This document shows, piece after piece, positions 1 through 27,748 of a stretch of 64,000 nucleotides of DNA (the first letter of the stretch is position 1; every line of letters begins with the position of its first letter). Source of the DNA: Epiperipatus broadwayi (Eukaryota > Onychophora > Udeonychophora > Euonychophora > Peripatidae); the NCBI GenBank assembly GCA_028023455.1, contig JAQFVV010006197.1:18971254-19035253 (forward strand). The letters are read 5' to 3'. Made by a program: the position numbers and the translations under genes. Under the pieces are notes generated by a model that made no database searches, had not been told where the DNA came from, and saw nothing but the letters and a program-made list of their open reading frames with translations.

Positions 1-1480
1 TCATAACATCGAAATTTATGGCATGTCTTGTTTTCGAGGGAGGATACAGTCACAAAGTGAAAACATATGTGAATTTGACTCACTCCTACAAACATTAGCG
101 AAGAATTGCGAATTCAAGAATTTTATTGATGAAATGCTGCTGCATCAGCTACTATGGGGAATAGGAGACATAAAGCTTAGAGAAATATTACTAAGTGAGA
201 AGTAATTATCTTACAAGATTGCTATTGAACAGTCATTAGGTTCTGAAGCTATGACAGACCATATGCAAACTTTCAAAAATGTGACAGAGTATAATTCTTT
301 AAAAACTAGGATAAAAGTGGCAAAATCTTGAGAGATAAATGAGAAGTTAACACAGAATCTTTGTGGGGACACTAGACATTTAAAATTTAACTGTAAGTTT
401 AAAACAAACCTAAAGGTCATTTATCAAAGTTATGTAAGCGACAAATGACAAAGCCGGATTTACAACAAAAGAATAAATCGAGGAAGGAATGTCTACAAAA
501 GTGATATTTATAAAAGAATTGAATGATTGATACTGGTGTTACAGTGAGATTAAACATTAAAATCTTCAATCAGAATATACAAATGGAGATTGAAAAGGCA
601 TATTATTAATATTGTGAAAAAAGGCAAACGTAAATGACAAATTAAAATGTCTGTAGTGATAGTGTCAGACATAAATGGCAATTGAATAAAAATCAAAAGA
701 ATGGTTACTTGGTCTGTATGAGTAAATAGCCATACTAAATAATTACTAGTATACATGGCCACATGAAACATAAACCAATACTAGGAAGAAGTTGGTTTAA
801 ACTTTTCACAATAAGTATTGAACATGATAAGGCGGCTACTGTAAAAATAAATTACCATTGCTGCGGAAAATAAGGCTACATTTAAAAAACCTGTTACTTT
901 AAAACATGCAAGTGTTATAGTTGCAGTTTGACAGGGCATTTTCCAGTTGATATAACATTCAATTGTAAGTCAAAAAGAGAAGCAGATAAAATAATATGTG
1001 TGAAAGTTAAAAGATATAAACGTATTAAAATTTACATCTAAACAAATATACAAGATAAAGTTAGAAGATGGCAGAGTATTTAAATGTCATATTAACTATA
1101 TGAAAAAATGGAGAACAGAACCATTAGAAGATGTAGTGGTTATTCCTAATTCAGAGAAAGAAAGTCCGACTGACATTTCTGATGATACTGAAGTAAAAAC
1201 TCCTGTTAGCTCGCCTGTTCAATAAGAAGCAATCGAAGTCAATATTGAGGGAAGAAAAAATACTGCATAGCCAGAGGGAAAAAATAGAACCTCAACAAGG
1301 CCTACCTGAGGGTGGAAGAGACCAATAAAGCTGCAAGAGACTATGTTGTAAATAAAACTGAGTGCATTTTAGTTCGAGCGGAACCTGAAAAAATTATTCG
1401 CGAATAAAACTGCATATTACTGGAGTAGAGTGAAGAATGCTGTGTGCATACTTATATATATATAGTTTATTAAATTATTA
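1..1480 (+). mobile_element. Decayed, internally deleted Ty3/Gypsy LTR retrotransposon
   Basis: Broken reading frames resemble Gypsy polyprotein pieces in order. At 23-300 there is a gag-like stretch (residues such as LAKNCEF, then LLWGIGD and LREILLSEK). Around 355-450 and again at 850-960 there are cysteine/histidine zinc-knuckle-like runs (CYSCSLTGH in the second). At 525-560 there is a retropepsin-like MIDTG. At 1050-1200 an integrase C-terminal tail is visible (KLEDGRVFK, then HINYMKKW). The reverse transcriptase, RNase H and integrase core are missing, so most of pol was deleted. Many stops and frameshifts make it non-functional. It probably lies in the ERCC3 intron before the exon at 2328. 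The element may begin outside the window. The two knuckle-like runs suggest a rearrangement or two nested copies. Confidence 0.6.
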
Positions 1481-2327
1481 AAGAATAAGTAAAGATGTGT
1501 GTGTGTGCAAGCTATTATAATAATATGCGAAAATACTCCAGAAAAGAAACAATTAATTATGCAGAAAGAGAAATAAAACTTACTGAAAATAGCAACAGGC
1601 TAATTTACATGTTAAGAAAAGTAAATTTATGCAAATTAGCCGAAGTGATAAAAAAAGGTCTGCAGAAGAATTAAACAGTGTGTCTAATGGTGAACAAGAA
1701 AAAATAAAAGTAAACTAATGGAAAATTAAACTAGTAAATTGAAGTTGTTCTGATATTAATAAAGAAGATCTCTAGTCAAGAATCTATTTAGACTATCTCT
1801 GATATAATGTATATGAGCAGCAAGATGCTTATAGAAATAAAGTTATAGAACTGTAAAGTTATAAACTACAGAATTAAAGGGACTTTATACATGTTAATCT
1901 CTAAGGAGATAATGAACTTTAAAGAAATCTAATCCTTAACTAACAAGTTGAACTATTCACAGTAAATAAACTCTTGGAAGTTTTATTTAAACATTTGTTA
2001 TTTTTCATTATTTAATAAGTATAATTATTCAGCTATAACTGACTGCATGGTCTTGAATATATTAGAAAGAAAATGGCAAGCAATGGCAAAATACCATTAA
2101 TGATAATCAGTTTTTATTTTTTGGTCAAAGTATCCTAATAATCTAATTATCTAAACTTGCAAACATATGAAACATTTATTTTTGAATAGATCGTTGTAAT
2201 ATAGAAACATTTTGTCTTAGGTTTTTTTTTTTTAATGTTTGAAAGAAAATTGAAAAGTAATTGATTGAATAGTTGATAAATGAAATGATAGTAAATAATC
2301 AATTAAGATTTTTTTAAAAATTCTTAG

Positions 2328-18842
<16,515 letters not shown>

Positions 18843-19685
18843 TTATTTATCTTTCAATTGGGAATTCCATTGAAATTATTTTGTATTAAAACAGACATTT
18901 GACTATGTTATAATTTTATTTTATATAAATAAATTTATTTAAATAAATATTAGGAATCAGTAGAAATTTCGCTTATTCAAAAAAATAATTATATTTCAAG
19001 ATTGAATTCATTTCAGTAACAGATAACTTCATAAGTGATCAAAGACAATGTTTCATATATTTAAAAAGAACTGGTCTAATAGAATATTGTATTTGCTTTT
19101 TGTGAAGCATCTAATATTACTAAATGCATCTTTTGAATGAATATGTAATAAAATATTTTTAGTAGTAAAATATGGAAATAGAGAGATTTAATCTGAAATG
19201 AAATGTGGCTTGTGTAGAATTTTTTTAGGTGAAACCACATTTATAGTGAATGGCTCTTGATTAATAAAATAGTACTAATTATTTCAAAAACAATAATATT
19301 ACATGACCTGTATAATGTTATTCTACTATTTATTTATTATTAAGTGAAAAATTCACTCATTATAAGTTCTATTAGTTTTTTTAATGAGTGGCCAATTGTA
19401 GTTTTTTTTTTAAAGTTTTCATCATGTTTTTCATTTATAATTTTGATAAGTATCTTCAAAGACAAGAAAAAAATATTTTTTTTGGCATTTCAAGAAAATT
19501 GTTATACTACAATAAAAAAAAGTTACCTGTTTATCACAAACGAGTTAATGATGAGGCGATTAGCATTGTTGGAATTTGTTATTTAATCACCTAAAAGTGT
19601 TTAGACATATTGTACTTACCAAAATAAAAAAGCTTGCTTAAATTTTCCTTTGAAGATGATGGAATTATAAATTGACAATTTTTTT
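18843..19685 (+). other. ERCC3: ERCC3 3' UTR and flanking sequence
   Basis: AT-rich sequence after the stop codon. Candidate AATAAA signals are at 18928-18933 and 18942-18947, with an AATAAA at 19146-19151 as an alternative. The 3' end cannot be fixed without transcripts. Overlapping small ORFs at 19344-19594 show no recognised domain. Confidence 0.45.
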
Positions 19686-19689
19686 TTTC

Positions 19690-19900
19690 TGTGTGTGTTT
19701 TAAATTATTTAATATTTTCAACCATTATCAGTCTACTGCAAGATGAAAATCTCTCCACATTTATTCCAGTTTTCTCAATCCGTAGCCTCTCTTTTCCACG
19801 TCATACTAACAAATTTCTTTACTTCATCTATTCATCTCATATATCATCTCTTTCTAGGTTTTTTACAATATCTTGGGAACCAGTTTAAGACTTTAAATAT
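19690..19900 (-). mobile_element. 3' end of an RTE-type LINE
   Basis: The - strand encodes a decayed CKKPRKR then MDEVKKF-like stretch and ends with sequence like ...TGATAATGGTTGA. It is the counterpart of the 62490-62654 copy (PRDCKRPRKKQHVRWMDEIR ... MQWIDNGR) in opposite orientation. Only the last part of the ORF is present, as expected for 5'-truncated LINE insertion. Confidence 0.65.
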
Positions 19901-21595
19901 GAGTACTAAATCTGTACTTTCAGTTGCTTTTTGAATTGTCATAAAATTTTTATTTTCCAACATCAGACTAGTGAAAAGTTACAAAAAATTTGTCATTCCA
20001 CTCAAAATCAATATTTATTCTGTTATGAAAAGATTGATTCACATAGTATCCTTGCTTGTGAAAATTGTTACAGGTTAAATAACAGATAAGTCTCCTCCAC
20101 ATCAAATTCTATCAAATAATACAAGAAGCAAAACTATTTGCTAAGATTTAACTGTGATTACTTAAGTATTTTGTTGATTCTAAGAAATCAGCAGATGATA
20201 TGAATTTGTTATCCTCCTTGAGTTAGAGATTCATGTTCTGTTCAGAAGATACTTTAAGGTATATATATAAGCAATAAGACTTAGGAAAGATTTTTTAGAT
20301 AAAAATTGAGTATTAAAATTCTAAATCTGGATTAGATTATCAGCAGCATTGTCAATTATTTTATTAAGAAAAATCATTTTATTGCACAGATTGCATTTCT
20401 TTATATTGCTTGAAAGTCTGTGTTCAAATTCCCTATATATAAATATTATATATGTAATATTGAATAATAATAATAATATATTCCCTTAGAATGTCTAAGA
20501 TAATCTTTATAACATAAATGGAGTCTGATCCTTTAACAAAAAGAATCATGAACAATCTATATGACCATATTAAATACCTTCACATGCAAAAACTGAAGAA
20601 TATACAAATTAATCTTGATCTTGTTGTAATAGTTTTAGAATATTATAGAGCATTCTTAAATAACATTTGTAAAGTTCCTTTGTACATTAAAAAATCTACT
20701 TTCTTATATAATAAAGTTATAAGAATAATATTAATTTATATAAAGAAATTTAAATGAAGTAGTAATAAAAAAGTAATCATATGGTTTGTCATCAGGAGAT
20801 TATAACATTCAAGGCTGGGATTAACAGATGATCTGCAATCTATAGATCCTTAGCTTTCAAGTCCATTATTCTTGTTACTATAATTAAATATGATTAATGC
20901 ATCAGATGGACCTTAGAATCCATTGCTGCACTTCTGTCTTGTTTCACAAAAAATTATTAAGAACTAATTTTAACACCTATTCTTAAATTATTAACTATCT
21001 ATTAAGAATTTGTAAAAGTCTTAAATGTAATAAGTTATCCAGCAGAGCTGCGATGTATGCTGTATTTTGTCTCATACACCCCGTGCCTTCATCATTTGTT
21101 TTGTTGATTTCAATAGAATGTGTATTGCTTATTGAACTGCAAGTGACAGCACTTTTCAATGCGTACATATATATATAATACAAATACTTTTTTTTAAAAT
21201 ATGTATAATATGCTTGTCTAAATTAAAATTATAGTATTAAAAAAAATAAAAATAACATAGTTATTAATAATAAATGGAGGCGACAATGTTTCATTCACTG
21301 AAAAACTAAAAAAAACAACTTAGTATATTGTATTTTTATTATTTCTTGATAGAAATATAGTAAACTAATATTGTTGTCAAGAAACTATGATCTCTTTAAT
21401 TGTTTTGATATTTTTAATCAGTATATTCTAAAATTTTGTAAAATTTGAGCATTATGCTTAAAAAATATTTTATTATACAAAATACAACGCATCAAATTTG
21501 CAAAGGATAACAATAAAAGAATAAAATGCGCTTTCAGTATAAACTGGAAAAAAAATTATTAATGAACATGATCTTGTACAGTGTTCTGAGATGGA
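19901..21595. other. Intergenic, SINE scrap only
   Basis: AT-rich sequence between ERCC3 and TMEM198. A family C tRNA-like fragment lies at about 20825-20885 on the - strand (CTTAGCTTTCAAGTCCATTA on +). Small ORFs around 20518 and 20995 have no recognised similarity. Confidence 0.4.
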
Positions 21596-21599
21596 AAAA

Positions 21600-21830
21600 C
21601 AGCTACTGGTATAATTTAAAATTTATTTACAAGTTCTAATTTTTGATTTTCTTTTTTAAATACAATCACTTATGGCACTTCGTAATGGTAAATGGCTCAC
21701 CAACTATTGTAAAGTGTATTAAATTTGCAAATTTTGAAGTTTTTTTTGTTTGTTTATATATATTTTGGATAGCATATAATGGAAATTGTGTGTATTAATA
21801 CAGTTTTGTTTGCACCTCGACTAATCTATT
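21600..21830. repeat. Dispersed repeat D, copy 1
   Basis: The segment from CAGCTACTGGTAT through AAATTTGCAAATTTTGAAG and TTTTGTTTGTTTATATATAT, followed by TTGGATAGCATATAAT, recurs at 39500-39670 and 61970-62090. It has the feel of a dispersed SINE or LINE-tail family; orientation and class are unresolved. Confidence 0.5.
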
Positions 21831-22705
21831 TTGCTAAATTCTACATATCATCCATAACCAATATTAAATCATTCAGAATATTCAGGTGGAAATTTTAGCA
21901 GGTCTTAGAATTAACATGATTATGTTTATTTAAATTTATGTGTACACATTCAAAACTCAATTGGAAAAATTAAAGAAAAAATGATACTACCTTAGTAAAC
22001 TGAAATTTTTTAATTTTGTTTTCATCGGCATTCTCAATTTCGTCTTAAATCTTGGTAAATGTCCAGGGTTTTGGCTAAATGACTACTACTAATCTGATTG
22101 AAAAAATTGTAAGTAAATTGTTTTTATCAAATATTGTTTTTACCTAGATTTTTGCTCAATAAATTTAATTCAACTTATATTGTAAACTTTTATCTAGAGG
22201 GTATATTGAGTTATTTGTAAAAACTTTATCATGCATTATAAAAATTCAATGATTAATAATCTTTCTGACATAATTGCAATTTATTTGATTTTAGGAGAGT
22301 ATGAATTCATCAGTTTGAAGTTACCTAGTTTCATCAATAAACCTAATTTGACCACTAATCGTCAAAGAAATTTGAAATCCTTTACTAGATATTGGTTCTC
22401 TTCTTTATTATATTTCTTATAAGATTGCACAAGACTCTCTCATGCCCGCTGATTCTTTGTAATCTATATATATAGGGTTTTAAGACATTTATTTAAATTT
22501 TGGATCTTCTATATATAAATATTAATGTGATGGCATGATCTATCTGATGAAGACATAAATTTCGGGAGTTTTTTTTATATAAATCACAATTGTATCCATT
22601 TGGCAAGTTATCTTTCAACCTTATTACCTGAAACTTTCAGTCCAAAATTAATTTTTTATTTTATGATAGTTAATAAATTTTCTCAAAAGATTTAATTACA
22701 TTAAT

Positions 22706-22810
22706 CCTACATAAACATCACATGATCACATTTCCTATACTAGCACATTAATTGTTGATAAACAGAGCAAAACTCTCCATACTGTATGGAGAGTTTTGCT
22801 CTGTTTATAA
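22706..22810. repeat. Perfect 25-bp palindrome, relic of the hammerhead-element arms
   Basis: 22758-22782 and 22784-22808 are exact reverse complements around a single central base. The arm includes AGCAAAACTCTCCATA, and the left flank has AAACATCACATGATCACA and ACTAGCAC. These are the arm sequences of the 2931-3278 palindrome. The loop with the hammerhead is gone, so this looks like a deletion derivative. Confidence 0.8.
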
Positions 22811-23985
22811 TCCTACATATTTCATCTAAGAATTAAAATAACAATCCTACTAATACATTTCAAGTTCTTCCTGTTTTTATGAACTTTGATCTAAATTAAA
22901 TCAAAGATCATTCTCTAAATTGGACAAGATTTTAAGAATGCCTTATGAACTTAATATTTTTGATAGCTTCATAAAAATCATATTTGTATAATAAATAATT
23001 CTCATTGATTGTAATCAAAGAATTTCTAAGATTTTCTTTTTCTTTCTGTTTTTGATTAAATGGGCAGTAGAATGCTTCAAGTGAAGAAGAAATTTAGATA
23101 TCTTATTCTTTAGAACCATTCAATATAAAAATTTAGATAACTGAAGGTGCAGATATTAAATCTCATTAAGAGGTCTTGTGAATTATCATGCAGATTTCAA
23201 GTAAAGGTGAAGAGGAATTAAAAAGTTCTCAATGTTTTATGATTATAATCTAGAGAAAATAGCTTTTACTTTTAGGAATAAATGAATTTTGAAGTTGGCA
23301 AATAGTAAGTGAAATAATAAAATGATTAAGATGAACCAAAAAACAAAAATTAATGTCAGAAAATAATGATAAATGGACAAAAAAGAAAAGCCAAAGTTTA
23401 AAAAACAAAAATCTTTTGAGAAAGTGAATTGGAAATTCCAAAGAGCAATTACAGAAGACTAGGAATATTCTGAACATTTTTGTAAAGACAATGAAAATGG
23501 AAACAAATTTGGAAAAACAGGACTAGTCTTTCTGGAGATTCATGAAGTCATCTAGCCATTTGATAGATTATTACTATGATAACAAAGATCAAATGGAAAT
23601 GAAATAAAAAAGAACTATATCACAAAAACTGAAGCTGTTTTTTTGTGAGATAAAAGAAACTCAAAATGGAACTGAGATCAGATTGCGTTCAATCAATGAA
23701 AAAGATTCTACCACAAAAGTCAATGATATTGCAGTAAGAATATGCAGAACTGAAATAGAATCAATAAAAATGCTCCCCAAATTTTGGCACTAATACATAT
23801 GGGAAATCAATTTATTTTCTGATACCAAAGAAAAGAGTCTTGATTTGCATATACAAAGTAAGTAATATTATTTAATCACAAGATTATGTTGATTAGAGGC
23901 TTACATTAGAAGAGAATTCCCATAAATACAAAGTTAAATTCAGGGAAGGTTGAGAAACAAGAAGCATCATTTGTAATGTACTTTG
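22811..23985. other. Intergenic, no supported element
   Basis: A-rich sequence on the + strand that may be decayed coding sequence of a retroelement (long Lys/Asn-rich runs around 23300-23760), but no motif can be named with confidence. Confidence 0.3.
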
Positions 23986-23989
23986 TATA

Positions 23990-24180
23990 ATTAAAAAGTC
24001 TATGGAATATCAGAATTCAATATGTTTTATTTATTAAATGGCCTTTGATTCATTGGACCAAGCTAAATCATGGAATGTTTTCAAAAAATTGAATGTGATA
24101 CAACATTTAATTCTTATGAGGAACCTATACAATTAAAAGGTACAGTTAATAAAGCATTGTTGAAAACTATTGATTTCATT
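23990..24180 (+). mobile_element. Degenerate LINE reverse transcriptase fragment
   Basis: 24038-24133 reads MAFDSLDQAKSWNVFKKLN and then a LILMRNLYN segment before a stop. This matches the (Y/F)xKAFDxVDHxxLWxxLxxxGI...LIRNLY block of RTE/BovB-type RTs (motif A with its aspartate). Downstream sequence to about 25200 may be further decayed retroelement but has no firm motif. Confidence 0.6.
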
Positions 24181-27100
24181 TGCAAATATACTTGCATATT
24201 ATAATTGAACTCATTCAGAATTGATGGATGATACATCATCAACTTTAATTCACTATGTTATTATGCAACAATTGACTTTAAAACTTATAGTAAATACAAA
24301 GAAGTCGTTGGCTGATTTTGCCATCTTGAATCATTTATAATCAACAAATGTTACTGAAGTCAAGAGATTTATTAGAAAAATGGGAATGAAAATTTGGAAA
24401 AGATTTAATTTGGACTTATTTTTAAAAACTAAAATTGTAATTATTTAAGCAATAAGTATTTTTTGAAACTCTTTATAGATATGAAAGTTGAATTCTGAAA
24501 TGAAGAACAGTTAAATATTTATATTTTTGAACTATGGTGGAGTTGAAGACATTTTGAAAAATTCCATGTGCATCATATAAAATGATCAATGAACACTTAA
24601 TCAGATTAGAATTTCAACTATTATTTGAAGACAAATAATGAGATTGAAATTATCTTATTTTCATCATATTTTGAGATAATCTAAATCAGATAGGACTCCA
24701 TTGTTATCATATTATGCTAATAATGAATTTGGAAAAAACCCAATAGATTAGGCAATCATTTGAGGGCACTGACTTATGATCAGCAGTTGATGTTAATTTG
24801 ACTGTACTTAATAATGATTTTCAAAATCAAATAAATGTTTTTAAAGAACATCTTTCAAGATTTAATAGATAAAGAGCTGGACATATTTAAGCACATCTTG
24901 CTAAGCTATGTTTCCAACCGAGAGAGATTTCTTTTGAAGAATTGACCAAGAGGCTTATCAATATAGTGATTACATTTTCGTTGGATGTTTAGTATGTAAA
25001 ATATATTTATTTTAAGATATTAATAGTGATAATTTAATACTATAATAAAATCTCAATTATGTTTAGACTGGTATCAGACATTATCTTTGATCATAAAGGC
25101 TTATTAACATTATGGACTTTCCGAGTGGTTTAAAACAGTAGTGAGATGGGTAGATTTGCAAGCTAAAGATTCTCAGATCAGTTCTGATGAGGAAAATTAA
25201 AGGAAAGTCTAAGCTTGATCAATTGATTGAGACTGCCATGCTTTATCATTTGATTGCTTAAACACCTGATCATATGATTATTTTTTATGTTCTGTACTTT
25301 ACGGAATCTTCTTTAATAATTATATCTACATAGAATATAATATTCAAAAATTTTCTGAAAAATATTGGTTGCATTACTACATAGAATGAGTTGTGTATAG
25401 TCGTAATTTATGTGCCTAATTGTGGCTACAATTCAGCTCTCAGGAATTTTGCTTGTCAAAGTGAAATGTTTTCAAGTATGCAATGACTTCATTTATTTTA
25501 AAAGTTACTATTTTCATTATTCTTAAAATTATTTTTGGAACTTGAAAATGATTTACTGTTTGCATTATTTCAAAAAGGGATTACTATATGATTCATCATT
25601 GTTAATTCTGCACTTTATGCAGAATAGACTTCATGTAATTATTACTGAACTGTTAATCTGTGTATGTCTTAAAATTATCATGATCACAACTTACACATGT
25701 ATTTCAGGAGTTACTGTGTTCATTTTATTTGTGCTGCTATCTATTATAAGCTTGAGTAATCAATGTTTATTATATTCACATCTTGTATGAAATCATTATT
25801 CAAACTTACAATCTAGTCATTGTATAAACATTATTATTTTATATAAGAAATTTCTAATCATATAATGATTTGAAAATATATAAATTTGACAACCATTAGA
25901 CTACAAGTTGTTTTAATAAATGCATTTTTTTATTATTATATATATAAAAGGCAAAATCAAAATAACAGATAATTCTCAAAAGAACTGCTAAAACAGTTCA
26001 TGGTTTTAATTTACAATAATTATACAAGCTATTATTTTAATTAACTGAGCATGAAAATGAAAATTATGGAATGATGGGCGAGCCCTCTAAAAAATAAATC
26101 TCACCGAGATGAAGTTTGCTTAAAAATATAATAAAAAACAAAGCAAATAAACCAACATATAAAAAAAAAGAAACGGAAAACATGGATTTCAAGATTTTAT
26201 TATATATATGCACTTATGCATAAATAATTCATTCATACATAATATGCATATGTACATAAACACGTTATAAAATTATTATTTTTATATCTGAAATTATTTT
26301 AAAAGCTTCTAAATTAATTCTCTAAATCACTAGATGGCGCTAATATTTTTCCGTCAATATTGCATTTGGGAGGAAAGTTAGAAAGTCAAATTATTCTCAA
26401 AATGATCATAATATAAAAATAAACATTCAGTTATTAATAATTTGGAAAAATTTGAAACTTTCCCCCCATTAAAATGCTAAATGGCAGTAGAAATTAAAAA
26501 TAATTTTAAAAATTTTTCTCAAAATAATAATTTATATATTTAGAGATATGATAGTTCTGGAAATATTAAATAAAAACTCCACAATGAACAATATTTTTTA
26601 AAGAATAATGAATTCTTTTTCTTTTTTGGTTTGATTTTTTTTTTTTACATAAGATACATCAATGGAAAAAAAAAGATTTCTTCATCCATGATTCATATAT
26701 ATATAACGTTAAATATTCTTTCAAATCCAAAGTTGAGAATCTTGACAAACAGTGTTCAAAATTGTACTACATGCACACCATATAAAAGCACTCTTGAAAG
26801 ACAATGCTCACACTCACAGATACATATTTCAAAAATTTCTGCTATTTTGTAAGAGGAGTATTTGTTGTGGTAAAATATATAATAATTGATACAAAAAAAA
26901 ATGCTTTCTAAAAACTACTTCCATTATATATATTTCCAATAGAATAATCACCACAGTAACAAAAATATAGAGTAACACTCCTCTATGAAAAACAGCTCTA
27001 AGTGATAAAAAAATAAAGCAATCAAGACTGTACATTCACCTGTCACATTTGCTGCTCCACTGACCTGACTTCAACTCTGATGTAAAATATTATGACTTAC

Positions 27101-27386
27101 ATATGTATTAGTAATATATAAACATGACCAAATTTGTGTAACAAACTGAATAGTTAGTAGTTAGGTATTCAAACATAAATTTTCATGGAATGTACTTTGC
27201 ACATTCTTTTGAATATAATTGCATCAGTTTCTTTGACTGTGTGAATAAGGCGGCACTCGTGACATTATATTTAATAAATATGAATTGCCAATCTTTTTGG
27301 TTGAAACACGATCCGCATTTCTTATCAACACAGTTAAAAAACAAAAAGTTTAAATTAATGACAAAAATAAATACAAATGCTATAAT
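24181..27386. other. Intergenic region between the convergent genes
   Basis: AT-rich sequence with possible but unproven retroelement debris up to about 25200 (a weak integrase-like RTPLLSYYANNEF around 24690-24730), then simple TA tracts. No conserved exon is recognised on either strand. Confidence 0.35.
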
Positions 27387-27392
27387 TTTATT
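27387..27392 (-). terminator. TMEM198: Candidate TMEM198 poly(A) signal
   Basis: AATAAA on the - strand about 213 bases after the stop codon. In AT-rich DNA such hexamers are common by chance, so this is only a candidate. Confidence 0.3.
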
Positions 27393-27604
27393 TACAAACA
27401 AATCAACAAACAGAAAAAAAAGTTCATAATTGGTCCAGAGAATTGGTCTTTGTTTGACAATTTCAAAATTATAAAATGTCTATTCTATTCATCATTGTAT
27501 CTCAAAATCCAACAGTTGTTGTGCTCCAAGTTAAAGCGAAAGACATTCTGAATATTTTGATTGCAATTTTAAAAGGTAATCACAGCAGCGTATCCACTGG
27601 CAAT

Positions 27605-27748
27605 TCAAGGCACTTGCGTGATAGAGGTGGCTGTGCTCTCAGATTGGTTCATGGACCGCTGGCTGTGATCGGACTGCAATGTCAAAGTCGTTAAACTATT
27701 CGTATTTTCAGCTGGAGTTATCTTCCGCTGTAAACTCTGGATATAACT
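27605..27748 (-). CDS. TMEM198: TMEM198 exon 4, C-terminal tail and stop
   Basis: The acceptor TTTTTTTAG precedes AGTTATATCCAGAGT, giving SYIQSLQRKITPAENTNSL and a Ser/Thr/Gln-rich tail ending ITQVP before TGA (27607-27605). The SYIQS motif matches vertebrate TMEM198, which confirms the exon. The exon has visibly higher G+C than its surroundings. Confidence 0.92.
   Translation of the reverse strand, partial: SYIQSLQRKITPAENTNSLTTLTLQSDHSQRSMNQSESTATSITQVP

Noticed and set aside
24690-24960. Possible Gypsy integrase fragment on the + strand
   Set aside because: Only one weak motif (RTPLLSYYANNEF) is visible; not enough to separate it from chance in A-rich sequence.
25542-25790. Open frame of 82 residues, hydrophobic
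   Set aside because: AT-driven Leu/Ile/Phe/Cys composition, no start context or neighbouring exon; treated as chance.
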